Made by a program: the position numbers and the translations under genes
Notes under the pieces: model-generated
The model's input: only the letters and a program-made list of their open reading frames with translations
Told to the model about the DNA's origin: nothing
Database searches by the model: none
Source of the DNA: Acanthochromis polyacanthus
Taxonomy: Eukaryota > Chordata > Actinopteri > Pomacentridae
Reading direction: 5' to 3'
Assembly (NCBI RefSeq): GCF_021347895.1
Contig: NC_067120.1
Span: 24,351,361-24,415,360, forward strand
DNA length: 64,000 nt
Shown here: positions 28,901-42,900 of the stretch, one piece after another
Numbering within the stretch: position 1 is the stretch's first letter
How the letters are laid out: the number at the start of each line of letters is the position of its first letter

Positions 28901-30851
28901 TTTGGAAAAAGTAGTGTTGCAGCCCAGATTGCCTGCATTGGGGACAACGCTTGTTACAGTGTTGTGCTGTCAGTACACCGTATCTGTCTTAAAGGGGAAC
29001 TTCTTTTTTTTTTCAACCTGGGGTCTGTTTTTCATATGTCATTTCATACATGTGAGTGATGGAGAAATTAATTTTCGACATAGCTCCAGTATTTAGCCAG
29101 GCAGGCAGCTTAGCAGCTCAGCTAGCAGCTCAGCTAGGGAAAGTATGGGGTAGCTGGCCCCCCCGCGTCAAAGTCCGCCCTAACGTGCTTTTTGTCCCAC
29201 AGTGACCGGCTCAGATAGTCTCAATGAGTGTCCCACAACATACTAGAGATGGGAAGTGAACGAAAACCTCCACATTACCTGGCGATCGCTCTTTGTTGTG
29301 GTCTGTATCCAAATCTCAGGATGCTAGAAAGCAAATCTCGTTCCGAAATCGCGCGATAGCTCGCCAAAATCACGTAACCAATGTTTGGTGGAGTGTTTTG
29401 GTATAAAATTAGACCCTCCAGAAAAATGCAGGCAAAAATCCTTGATTATGCGGGCTAAAATCCTTGATTATGCAAATAAATATGCGGGGATTTTATGCAA
29501 TTTTATGCGGGGAAATTGCAGAAAGTTGCAAAGTATGCGAATAGTTGTGAAATATGCAAATGTGCCGTCTGGCCGTGGAGGGATGTGTCCTCTAATCAGA
29601 CACTGGGACTGCTGCGTGGTTATTGGACTGACAGCCTGTGTTTTGGGAGGGGGAGAAGCTCACAGCAGCATCTGCTGCTCGTTGAAAACAGTAACTGCGG
29701 AATGATCCGAGTTTTCCTGTCAGTCTCCAAAACGGCAGAAAAGTCGCTAGATTTGTGGCTAGTCGCTTTTGACAAAAAAAGTCACTGGGACGCTTTGGAA
29801 AGTCGCTAGATTTAGCGAGAAAGTCGCTAAGTTGGCAACACTTGTGCTTCTAGTGTGTGTGTGTGGTGTGTGTGTGTGTGTGAATGCGCGAACTGATGAC
29901 GTCAGGCGAGGACTGACAACAGAAGTCAGAATCAAATTGTGAGGTTTTCTTTATAAGTGACAAATAAGAGTAATACAATGTGTAACGTATTGTGATGAAG
30001 GCCTCACCTTGATAACAGGATATCCTCCAGTAGCTGCCTTGATGGACCCTCGGCTGCCCCTCTGTCTCGTAATGTGCCCTGTGGTAGGACCTGGGCTGGA
30101 CCTCCAGCGTCACTCACACTGGTCGTATTGATTTGGCAGAGGCCAGTCCAAGGGAGGGGGTGATGAGGTCCTGGAGGAGACAACAGACACATAATTGTCA
30201 ATTGCTTCAATTGCTGATGAAACCAATAATTTATACTGTTGCTTAAAATGGATTCACTCTGATGAGCCTAAACATTATGGGCCACAGCTGCCTATTATGT
30301 TGTCAGTCATTCATGGTCAATCAAAACAATTGACACACTGAAGTATGGTGCTCTGAATGTGCCCTGTGGTATCTGGCTTGAAGGGAAGACCAAATTCTTT
30401 AGGTTCTGTAGGTTGCAGTTGAAACAGTCACTGTCATTGTTAGTGGGTACTCTCCACTGTACACTGTAGCAGAAATACCTCACAAGCCTTTTAATAAAAG
30501 ATAAGGATTACATTATGTTGATGACATCCTAATGGCCTAATGTAGTGATAATTCTTGAAGAAATTAAACAAAACTACATGATTTCTCAGAGGCTGTATGC
30601 CTATGAAGTAAGATCTGAAATTGAAAGACTTTCCAATATTAAAAAATATTTTATTGGTTATATTTATCAATATTTTTGATTTTGGGGTACAACTTGGTAT
30701 ATCAGCTCAGTTATAAAAGTTTAATTAACAAAAAAAAAAACATTTTTGTGACCAAGTACAGTAGTCCTTAATCTATCATGGGGGTTACATTCCAGACCGT
30801 GATAGGCAAAAGTCCACAAAGTAGCAACCACACACACATATATATATATAT

Positions 30852-30930
<79 letters not shown>

Positions 30931-33900
30931 AGGCTTTATAAACCCTCCCTACACTCTTGTAAACCTTTCCCACACTTGTATAAACACTTCCTATGCGCTG
31001 AAACATTTTCTATACTCTTAAACCTACATAATTTTAACAACATACAAATTCTATATGGGTTCACCAGTGAATATACTAAAAATTAATGAATGGAATGGAA
31101 TAATGAAGATGATGATGAATTAGCTGTGCAGTACTGATGATGGTGAGATGAATGTACTGCACAGTGAGAATGGACAAGGTGAGATGCTGAACGCATGCTA
31201 CACACAGAAGACGGAGGAGACAGAGGAGACGGAGGAGACTGATGCTACGGTCGCTGAGTCAATTTTCAATTTCAGTGCCCGAAAAAACGTGATGAAATCA
31301 TTCCTGCTCACTGCAACCATGCTGTACAATGATTCCCCTCTGTAGACTTCTGAAAGATTTTGCACATTCAACCTTTTTTTTTGTTTTTCCTACTTAACTC
31401 ATATCATGTTAATGTAACTTACGTGCATTTTATGATATGTAAATTGCTTCTGTAGCACTGCAGTGCCCCTTATGGGATCAATCAATCTATTTTTTGCCAA
31501 CCTGAACAACGGTGATGCTCCAGGTTTGGGTTTGTTCCAGCTGAAGTGGGAGGGCACCTGAAGAAACAGCACAGGCAGGCCATCTTTTTCCTGTCCCTCT
31601 TCTCTGGAAGAATCCTGAAAGGACTCCAGACCAGAGTCTCCTCGACCAGTCAGGAGGCCCAGCTGGCTCCCTGATGTCCTCCTGGTCTTGGAGGGGACAT
31701 CCAACTCCTGAAAACCAGACATAAGGAGGGGTCCGAGGGCACCAGCGGGGCTTCCCACCCAGGTGTCATCCGTCACACTGCCGCGTGGGGAGGTACCTGG
31801 AGTGGGGCTGGGTGAGTGATGAGGGGAGGGTGAACGGGCATAAGGGTCAGCACCGGAGTGGCGTCTCTTCCCGCATGGGGAGGTTGGTCTGGATGACGGC
31901 CTGAGAATGGAGGTCAGGATTAGTACAATTTTACAGATGTTAAAAACCAATGCTGTATTAATTAAAATGTACACCCAACATTTGACTCAAAATTTAAAAA
32001 TCAACATTAACTTTCTGTACAAAATAACTGCAGTCTGTCTTTTCCAAACTGTAAAACTTTTGTTCACTCAAGTTTTATGTCTGCTCCTTCAAGGCGCATC
32101 ATTTCTTGAGTAGTAAAATTTTAGCAAAAATATGACGTACTTTATAAATAACAACAAATTTGGTACCCGTCATTGCAGCCTGTGTCACAACATGAAATGG
32201 ACTTCTCTACGACAAGATTGCTGGATGCTTGAGCCTGTGCTGTTCTAGGATATGGAGCAGGGTTATAGGCAAGACACAACAAAGGTCTGTGGAGCATTCA
32301 CTGCTTGTAGCATAGGGAGTGAGGGTGATAATTGGATTTTTCATGCCAAGACAGTGTTAACTTTTTTTTTCAATGAAAATATCCATCTATACAAGATTTT
32401 AGCACCATAGCAGAAATCATCTCCATCCATATTAGCACACCTTCTAAAGGCATACCCCATGGCCATTCATGTACACTGTAAAAATGTACCAGTGCAAACT
32501 ATTCCTCCATTTCTGCCCCTAAAGCACTAGAAGAGTCAGCATTATCTAGAAAAGTCTCCTTTTAGGTGTTTAGAAAAGGGGTGCTAAAATGCCAGATTTG
32601 TGTGGACTCTTGGAGGAAACGTAGCAGAGGAATATGTGTTTTAAAATGAAAACAAAATAGTGTGATAGTGTGGATGTAGCCTTTTAGAGACATGGTTTTC
32701 CCACACTAATGGCTCTTGTAGTTAGGTTCCATTTCTGCCCATCAAGGCTTAAATAAAACTCCGGAGTTTTCAAAAGTAAAGTGAAGTCAGCAGCATTTAA
32801 AAAAATCTTCATTTAAGGGTTGTAAATACCAGAGTAGTGTGGACTTTTGGAGGAAACATAGCAAAAGATATGTGTTGCAAAACAAAAACAATGTAGTGTG
32901 GGTGTAGTCTCAGTGTCACATGTTTCAGCAATACTAATGGTTTGTGTCCTCTTGTACTTGAGAAAACGCTCAAGTGCCAGTACCTTTTTAAAATATGAAA
33001 AGCTATCAGCTAGACGTTTTGAGACCATGATGACTTGTACCTGGAAGTGGGCCGGCAGTTCAGCCAGTTCTCCTCGGTGACACTGGTGCGAGGGGAGTGT
33101 GAGGGTGACTGACGGGGTGACTGACGAGGTGACTGATAGGGTGACAGCGCTGGGCTGAAGGCTGAAGGATGCTGGTACTTTTGCTGCCAAAGCTCAACCC
33201 CAAAGGCCCCGCCCCCACAGCCTGGGGACCCCAGAGGTGACCCAAGAGGGGATCCCAGAGCAAGGCAGGATGCATCGCGCAGCTCCCCCTCCACGTCATC
33301 ATAGACATTGGAGATGGACTCGCAGGAGGATAAGTCAGACATCCAGCTCCTGGAAGACAGGCTGCTGCAGGGGCTTGGACATAGTGCTGGGTCTCGGTAG
33401 CAGGGGTCCAGAGGCAGGTAGAGCTGGTCTCTGGGCCAGGATGCCTCAAGGTAACCCCCCTCTGCCCCACCTACTGCGGAAACTACTTGACTATCGCAGG
33501 GCTCCACATGGTTGTTAGGGGCAATGGAGGTGATTTGAATGCTGGGGCAGTCAAAGGCTCTGGGGTTGCCCCTGGTGTTGTACTGGTTCCCTTCAGAGCC
33601 AACATACTGGTAGTTGTCTGTGGTGGGAAAATATGACGGGTGACTCTGCAACTCCTGGCTGAGAAGTTGCCCGGCCAGAGTCTGTGTCGAGGAGGGAGGC
33701 GCCTTCACATCTAGATCTGGACCTGTGAGGTGTAAGAGAAGATGAAGATGAAGCAATATGTAAGTCAGATGTGTGATCATTTGCATTGTAAAGGTGTGTG
33801 TATGTGTGTGGTAGGGACCAAGCAGCAAAGCAGGGACACAAGAGAAAATTTCAAACTTAAAGGCTTTATTTTGCCAAACAAAACTGTCCACAGAAAAACT

Positions 33901-36900
33901 AGGATTTCAAAAGATTAAAATACATCAGCAAAGAAAAAGTATCAACAGAAATTTGAACTCTGGGCCCTTTAAATAAACTGATGTCAACAAAACAATAATA
34001 GCAACAGAAGTCCTAACTGAACAAACCTGACCTCCTAAATGACACAAAAGAAGGGGTATATGTACACAAAAGCTAGACTACAAATGCACAAAAGGTGAAG
34101 GGACCTATTCCCTCCACCAAAATATACCCAATTGCCACTTAAAGACATAATACACCTATTAATACTAAATAACAATACCACCCCAAAACTCAAACAAATG
34201 CACACACACTGCTTTTCTTGAAGCCTCTGCAATTCAGAACTCCTCTTCCCTGCACTCTGAGTTTGCGCCTTCCAATTCCTGTCTGCCAGCATAAAAACCT
34301 GCCTTAAACTCCACCTCTCACTTTTTCCAGGAACTCAGCAGCATGTGGAGCAACAAAGACAAAGGTACAACGTATTAAAAATTCAAACCAGTTTGATAAA
34401 CTTGTGATCACTAAATGCTAACCAAAATGCAAGAACTGAAACTGATAACAGTATCATAATGTAAATGACAGAAGTTAAACATCTGCAACCAAAAATTGTG
34501 TTCGTGATTATTTGTTTGAAATGAAAAGAAACATTACTAACACTACATGGTGCCAATTGTTGATGGGTACATCACAGTGTGTTGTAAATATTAGTATGTA
34601 CAGTAGTTCTCCAGTAGACACCTGACAGTTATTGTTCACCAGGATATAACCAGCAGGAAGATTTCAGAGTTGAGGAGGTGAACCATCTTGAGCCAATCCC
34701 CTCCATCAACATTATATTTATGAAGTACAGTAGCATCAGTTTTTATCATCTTCTTTTAAAAATAGATTTTAGAGACTAATCGATTGAATAATCTAAAAAA
34801 TGATAAGACACCACAACAAAAACAGCTTTTAGTAGCAGTTCTACTTCTGTTTGTATGGCCAACAATCAAAATCTATGGATGTCATAAAACATATGTCTAA
34901 TGATACATGCAGCAGTATGATCCACATACAGGCCCCAGTCACCATTCTTAGCAAAGAGATGGAGGTTGTCTCCAGCTATAGGTACCTGGAAGCGCAGCTG
35001 GATGACAAGTTGGATTGGTCCAGCTACAAGAAGGCAGTGTAAAAGATGGGCCAAAACAGGCTTTACTTCCTGTGAAGGTTAAGGTCTTCTAACATCAGCA
35101 GGCCTCTTCTATGTACATTTCGCCAGACTGTGATGGCCATTGCTTTGCTACTTGGGGTTGTGTGCTGGGGGGAGGGTGCTCACTCCAGGGACAGAAACCA
35201 GCTGAATAAGCCAATCAAGAAGACGAGCTCCACAACTGGTGTTGAGCTAGAGTCAGCGCAACAGATGGCTGGGGTGAGAATGCTCAAGAAAATGAACTCT
35301 TTTATGAACAATGCCTCTCACCCGCTACACAATCTGGAGGTGTTTTGGCAGAGCACCTTCAGCCACGGACTCATCCCCTCTCAGGTGTGAGCACAGCAGG
35401 AAGTCCTTTCTACCAGCTGCAATCAGACTTTTCAATTCACAGTAAGGCATAATAATATTTTAACTCATGATATGCTGTGAATATGTTTGAAATTTTAAAC
35501 CTTTTTTTGAACTTATATACTATGTATTTGGTCATACTGATGACTTTTAGTGTTGGTGTTCTGTCGGGTTTGTGGGTTGTCTGACTGTAACAAGTAATTT
35601 CCTGTAATAGATCAATAAAGTATTATTCTATTCTATTCTGTGAGAATATCTCTACAACAAAACTTGAAGTAATGTTAACTGTTTGCAGTTTTTGTGATAT
35701 TGGTCTGTGCAATGTTAAATGTTCAACTGTCAGTAGCTGCAGTACAGTAAGTATACAGCAGTAGTTAACGGCACATGTACTGGACTAATTATGGTGACAG
35801 ATAATCTCAGACAGTTCAGTAATTTTACTCACACAGCAGCAAACCTCACCACAACCCTACTATTAATAAACCTGTTTCTCTCTGTCGCACTCATGCATGC
35901 ACACACACACACCTTGCACGATGTATGCAAAACAGCCAAATAGATGATCCGTGAGGAGGCGATACCCACCACCAGATGGGTGCCACAGAGCAGTTAAAAA
36001 ACCAGGAAGTAAAACCCGGCAGCAGACAGGCAGGGCGACACACTGTCTGCACAAAGCATGAAACACAAGCAGCCAATGCAATGTGCAGTACACATTTGTA
36101 AGGACCAGATTAAGTTCCCAATGACTTCTATTACTCAGATTTGATTTTTTCATGATGGAATCATTGAAAGGCATGCCTCTTTGTCACACAAAAACTAATC
36201 ATGTGTTTTGGGTCTTTCATTGATATATTTTAGGTTTTCTGGAAATATGACAAAATCTGCTGGGTCAATAATACTAATATACTAATAATACTAATATTTC
36301 GTTCTAGCCTTTCTTTATCCATTTCTTTACCGCTGTTGATATGTATTTGGGGTCCCTGTCTTGTTGGAACACCCAACTGTGTCCAAGATCCAGCCTTCTG
36401 GCAGATGACTTTAGGTTTGCCTGAACAATGTGGAGTTAATCCTCCTTCTTCATTATTCTGTTTACTTTGTGTAAAATACCAGTTCATAATACTACCACCA
36501 CCATGCTTGACCAGGTTTGGTGTTCGTGGGATTAAGGACCTCACCTTCTCTCCTCCAAACATATTTCTAGTCATTGTGACTAAATAGCTAATTTCTGGTT
36601 TCATCTGACTATTGAACTTTCTTCTAGAACACCATTTCATTGTCCACGCAAAGAGCAGCAGATTTTAGCTTAGCCATTTCTAGAGGAAGGGCTTCCTTCT
36701 TGCACTGCAGCCTCTCAGTCCACGGCAATGAAAAACACACTAGACCTGTGTCCCAGCAATTTCTAATTCATTGCAGATTTGCTTTTTGATCATTCTTGGT
36801 GACTCTCGACCATCTTGATCAACTGTCTCCCAGCAGCAGGTGATAGTGTTTTCTTCCTGATCATGGCAGTGGCACAACTGTACCACTCACTTTATACTTA

Positions 36901-39900
36901 CAAAAAATTTAGAGCTGCTTTTGATCACAACTTTGCAGAGCTGGAGGCAATGCCTTTAAATGTCTTGTTCAACCAAATATTGTTTTGATGATATAAGACA
37001 AAGACAAACAGCAAATCCTTCCATTTGTTTGTCAGTTTTTTTTAAATAGTTTTGCTGAAAATGTATTAAAGTAGTTTAATTTTCTGTCAGTCAACTAACT
37101 GATGAAGCAACTAGTCTTTTCAGCTCTAAATGAATTAACTACAATCCATTAATTAAATATAAATTATTCTCTTCAGTGATTCAGCTGCTGATTAAAAGGA
37201 TGAACTGACTATTCCTTTAGTCAATATAATGTCAGAAAATGAAAAAATAAAAAACCCAAAACTGCAGTTTAGACATACAGATAGGTATCTCGTTACCACA
37301 ACAGTATGCTCAGCACTTTGACAGGGAGGGGAAGATGCTGTTATGAAGCAATCAACCATCTGAAACCAAAAACAATGACTCTTACATTTTCAATTCCATA
37401 AAGCTCGAGTATGTTTCTCATGTATTTTTTAAAAGATTGACTCATTGATCAGAAACAGGATTTTTTTTTAAATTATTCACTAATCTGCCTCTTAGTTTTT
37501 TGTTTAACAATTCCATACGTAAATTGTTACATCATGTTAAAAAAATGACCATTTTGTTTGTATTTGCTTTTTTGTAAAGGCCATTGAGAGGTCTTCAAAT
37601 GTGTTTATTGAAAACATTCTATTTAATATCAGGTGCACAAAATGAAGCAGTATTTCAGTCCAACTGAAAGGCTGAAGCCAGCAAACGGTTGCCATTTTTG
37701 TTTGACTTAAAAGATGGATTGTCAAATAGCTGCTTAATTTCTAGTCCACAGATTACTGTAATAGTCACCCTCAAATTTTCAATTTCTTAAATATCAAATC
37801 TTGGTGCATTTTTTTGTATATTTTTTTAGATTTTGGACTGTTGCTAGGACAAAAAGTAATCTTGTGACATCAACCAGGGCTTATGGACATTGTGATGGAA
37901 ATTATTCTCTATTTTCTGACAATTTACAGTCCAACCAATTTATTAAAAATGTACTAAAAAATAATCTTCAAATGAATTGATAATAGTAGTTGAAGCCTCA
38001 TTTCTCTTCTTCAAATATACATGAACCCTCCATGTTCTGTAGTCACTGGATTGCGAGATTAAAACACTTAAATAGACCAATAGTGATACGTAAAATCTCA
38101 GCTTTAGTGCAATATTATTTCAGTCAACATCAAGTGGCTGGTCCAGTAAGGTTAGGTGAGTGATATCCAAAATTATCTGTAAATCTTTCAGACTCAGATT
38201 CAGATTCAGATTCATTTATTAATGGCCACACATCAAAGTTGGTGGAATTTGTTTTCGGTACAGCATTTCATGCTCACATCTACTGTGTCATTAAATAATA
38301 CAATGAACAATACAATATGAATACAAATACATGACAAAAACAAACAAAGCACAACATGTCACATCAGGGCATTGATTTGTTTAGTGTCCGTATGGCTATG
38401 GGGAAAAAACAGTTTTTGAATCTGACCGTCTTTGCATTTCAGACAGTATTCACAAATTCCAAACTTGTCGAACTGCCTACTGAATAAGAAAAATTTTTTA
38501 CTTCGGTTTGTGGCGACTTTTTCAATGGGGTTTCTGGAAGATAATTTAGTTTCTTCTTCATTTTTAGAAAATACAACTGCCTTTATAACACTGCCTTATC
38601 ACCTTTGGTTAAAGTGCAGGGGACAAGTCAAAGACTGAACTAAGCAGACCCAGGCAATAAATCAATAACAAAACGTATCTATCAATCGACAGTTCAAACC
38701 AGCAAGCAGTCCATAATGGAGAGCTATTCTGCAACAGTACTGTACTAAAAAAGCATTAAAACGGCACAAGGACATAATGCACACAGTAGCGCAATGCACT
38801 GCTAAAGACACACAGCCACTCAGAGCATTTGAAAAGCCTGTCTTCAGAAAGTTTCTGAGTGTTGTTGGAACCTGCTATGTTGGTGAAGACCAAAAACACT
38901 TTTCAAACCCTGTATTTTTTTAACTTTATACTGACTGTAGAGAATCTGTGGAAAAAGAGCTGTCATCTTTCCTGTACTTTGCCACAACCTTTCACATCTG
39001 GCTAAGTTGCACATTGTCACATTTGAGCTGTATATTAGCTTAACTGTTTATTTTATAGACACTGAAGTCTAAGGAGCAAATGCTTGGAAATGGCATATTT
39101 TCCAGAGGGCCATACGGGAGAAGTGCATCAGACAAGGCTAGTCTGATCCACTGGTCTGATGGGGTCTGAATGGAAACAACCAGGTATGCATCGCCACAGA
39201 CAGTTGGACAAATACAGCTAAAGCCACTTCACTGAACAACTGGACTTAACTGCAATGTTTTGTATATCGCTTGCATTCGGCTTTAGATGAGCAGCATTGA
39301 CAATTAGTAGTTTCACAGTCTTCCAGGAACACTTTTAAAGTCACTTAGAAAACACACAACTAATTTTCAAGTCATCATAGTCTCAATTTCAATAATAAAG
39401 ATAACTTTTTCATCAAAAACTTGTGTGTTAAAACAACATTACAATTTCATCTGTTACCTTACATGATCTGTTTATGGATGCTTATAATACCAGTTTTCTT
39501 TCTTCTTTTTCAGGTGCAGCAGTGAAGGACAACAAAGTGAAAAGGGCTGTTGGGGTGTGTAAGAAAGGGGTGGCAGTATTTTCATATTTGTGGGGGGAAA
39601 AAAAGAGAGATCTGACAACAGCTCAGGAGCATCTCAATCTCCCTAAGCACCAGCTTGTTACTGAATCACCAACCAGGAGGAGCTCATGCCTCTCAAGAGT
39701 GGTAGCAAGAGCACTGCCATCACCAAAGTCCCCGCTTCAGACAAAAACACTCCACACTAGAGTCCATGCAAGAAGCAATAAGTCCTCTACTGGAGTTAAC
39801 AGATTCACTTTCTGGAGAGCTCTATGTGACTGTCATATGTGAAGCCGCTTCTCCAACCATTCAGAAGAAAAATGACTGAATGTTAGTTAAAGGGATACTC

Positions 39901-42900
39901 AGCTGACAAAAGAATTAAAAAAACTAAGTACCGTATTTTCTGCACTATAAGGCGCACTTAAAAGCCTTTAATTTTCTCAAAAATTGATGGTGCGCCTTTT
40001 AACCCGGTGCGTATTATGTGTGCACTGAGTTCCAAAATCTGACTGTTGGACCAATTCCCACCGACATAGGGACGTAATACGTACACTACACACGCTGGCA
40101 GCGATAAACCTATTAGAGAACATTACATAAAGCTACGTACAGTACTGACTACTGTCCGAGCTTTCGTGAAAGCCGGCATCATTGCTGAACAGCCACCCGG
40201 CAATGAGACTGACTCCGACAATGACGAGAGTGAACCCGGCATGTTTGATGTCGAAATTGCCCAGCTGTTCAATTCAGATACAGAAGATGAGGACTTTGAT
40301 GGATTTGTGACAAAAGATTGATCAAAAAATGTGAGTGTATTTTTAAATATGTAGTAGAATAAAGTTCAACCAAACTCACTGTTTTGCTTCTGTTTCCTTG
40401 TTTTAGCATGCGCCCAATATTACGGTGTGCCTTATACATGGCTTAAGTACAGAAATAAACCCTGTAATCGAGAATGCGCCTTACAATCCGATGTGCCTTA
40501 TGGTGCGGAAAATACGGTAATTAAGTAAAGTTTATTTATATAGCACCTTTCACAGATAAAAATCATAAAGTGCTTTACAGTAAAAGAAAAAGTAAATAAG
40601 ACATAAAAAACAGTAAAATAAACCCCCTCAATGTAGAGCCCCGTTGCTCATAAAAATCACACAAATAAAATTACACACATAAAATCACATGAAAAAGCTA
40701 AATCATGGCACACTTCAATGAAAAGCATCCAGGCCAGGTTACTGACAAGTCGCTTGATGCAAGTTTCAAGGGTCAGTACATCAACCCAGAAAAGTAGAAG
40801 CCATTAAAATGAGGTCATTGTCCAAAATTATCAACAATGTCCAAGGCCTGTCCCACGCAAGAGCTACAGGTCCAATAGCAGTTGCAATAGGAGGACCACC
40901 AATACCACTGAGTATGAAGTGGCAATGACTGTCCTTAGACAGTTTCTTCAAAAACTAAACCTGATGCAGATGCCTCGCATCTCACTGAAAGGCAAACAGT
41001 CAAGAGCAGACCAGGAAGACTCTGATGTCTCCTGCTGCAGACAGTGAGTCAAAACCCCTGGACTGGCAACATAACCACAACTTCCCAGAAGTGTGCCAAT
41101 AAATATTTAAGCACACCAGTCATCAGTACCCCCTCTGAAAGAAACGTCAATACAGCGGGAAATGTTGTCACATGTTGTCACAGCATTAAAACCAGAGTGA
41201 AACGACTTGTCTTTCTTGCTCACAGTTTGAAATTATTGGTTATTGTAAGGTCTTGGCAGTTATTATTACAACATTTCTGTGTACTGACCCACATATCTTA
41301 ATTAAGTTTATACATCTTGATATTAGGTCTCTCTACCTTAAAGATGAATTAGATTTGGTAAGTTACATTATATTTTATGTCATTTATATTTGTGTTTTAG
41401 AGGGTTTTATTATATTTGCTACATTTTACAGAATGTCAAATTGATCTACCTCAAACTTTACTCTAATTTTTGACACTGATAAAACATTCTTCTATTTTCT
41501 ATGTTGCACAGCTTTTGTGAAACTTTATTATGTGTAAAAGTTTCCTTCAAATTAATCCCTTACTCTCGTATCTGAATATTTTAGGATTATTTGCTCTTTA
41601 TTTAAAGCTGCTGTCCGGAGTTTCCGTTTGTTTTCAATTTATGTATCATTTTTTAACAAAGCTTAAATGTGTTAGTCTAGTTCGATACTATAATATAAAG
41701 TTAGAATAACGCGATATGAAAATTTATTCCTGAGCTCCGCCTTCCTCTCATAGACCCCCATGTTATTCCAAAAAGCGCCGGTTGCTGCCGACCAATCAAG
41801 TTCGAGCTTCAGCTTTGTCATGCTGTCAATCAACGGTTACGCGCACAGCAAGCAAGCCCATGCAGAGGTGGACGAGCTACGCACTACGCAACCGCGCGCA
41901 CATTTGTTTTGCTTGTGGAGGAGAGAGCATCAGGGCTCAGCAACTTCCAGAAAAGTTACCAATCCCACGGCTTGTCAGGCCAAGAGACTGCAGGACGTTT
42001 TTTGGCTCGGGGTGCTCGCGTCGCTCCCCGACCACGGCCTCCATAGCCCGCCTGACGGCTTCGTTTAGATGCCCGACCTCTGGAGGAAGATGTTGGGGCG
42101 TCTGGGACATACTCTTCGTCAGAGGAGTCATGCAATTCTGAACTCTAGATAGAAATAAATAAACAATGTAACACATATACACGCGTAAATGCACTAAGTT
42201 TGATAAACAACGTCATCGAGAGGGATACACGAGTGTAATCACATATTGAAACTTTACGAGTTCGTCCTAGCAGATTCATGTTATTTTGGTATTAGGACAA
42301 GTTAGACTCAATACAGCATTCTAACGTAATTCCTTTATTATTTACTAAATGTACTAAATGTAGAAGAGTGGAAAACAGCAAAACAGGCAAGATACTGCAG
42401 CACTCCGGGCACTTCTCTCAGGTACTGCGCGCGTGCACAAATAAAGGGGCGAAATCAGAGGGAGGGAGGGTGGGACCAACAGTGTTTTGGGAGACGTTGC
42501 GATTCAAACTCCGGACAGCAGCTTTAATGTGGATCAAGGTGAGCTCATTCTGAAATGACCATTTTTATTTATTGGTGTTATTGTGTATAATTATTATTTT
42601 GCTGAAGATAATTTAATGACATTTAAAAGTATCAGGGTTTCTTTAATCCTGAATAAAGTTGTTCAATTCAATTTTTTTATTGTCTTGATCGTCATTTAAA
42701 AAGATCATGATATTTTCAGTAATTATTGATACTGATTTTTACAAAGGACTGCACAGTGGCACAGTGGTTAGCACTTTCGCCTTGCAGCAAGAAGGTCCCC
42801 GGTTCAAATCCCGGCCTGGGCCTTGGATCTTTCTGCATGGAGTTTGCATGTTCTCCCTGTGCATGCGTGAGTTTTCTCCGGGAACTCTGGCTTCCACCCA

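Noticed and set aside
29420..29520. Tandem ccttgattatgc units considered as a CRISPR-like array
   Set aside because: Units are irregular, adjacent without spacers, and the genome is a vertebrate; this is transposon-internal repetition.
30778..31086. 102-residue frame rich in Arg-Glu and its reverse Leu-Ser frame
   Set aside because: It is only translation of the (AG)n microsatellite.
42755..42830. tRNA gene candidate from A and B boxes
   Set aside because: The boxes belong to a SINE head; no cloverleaf and the unit has a SINE body, tail and target duplication.
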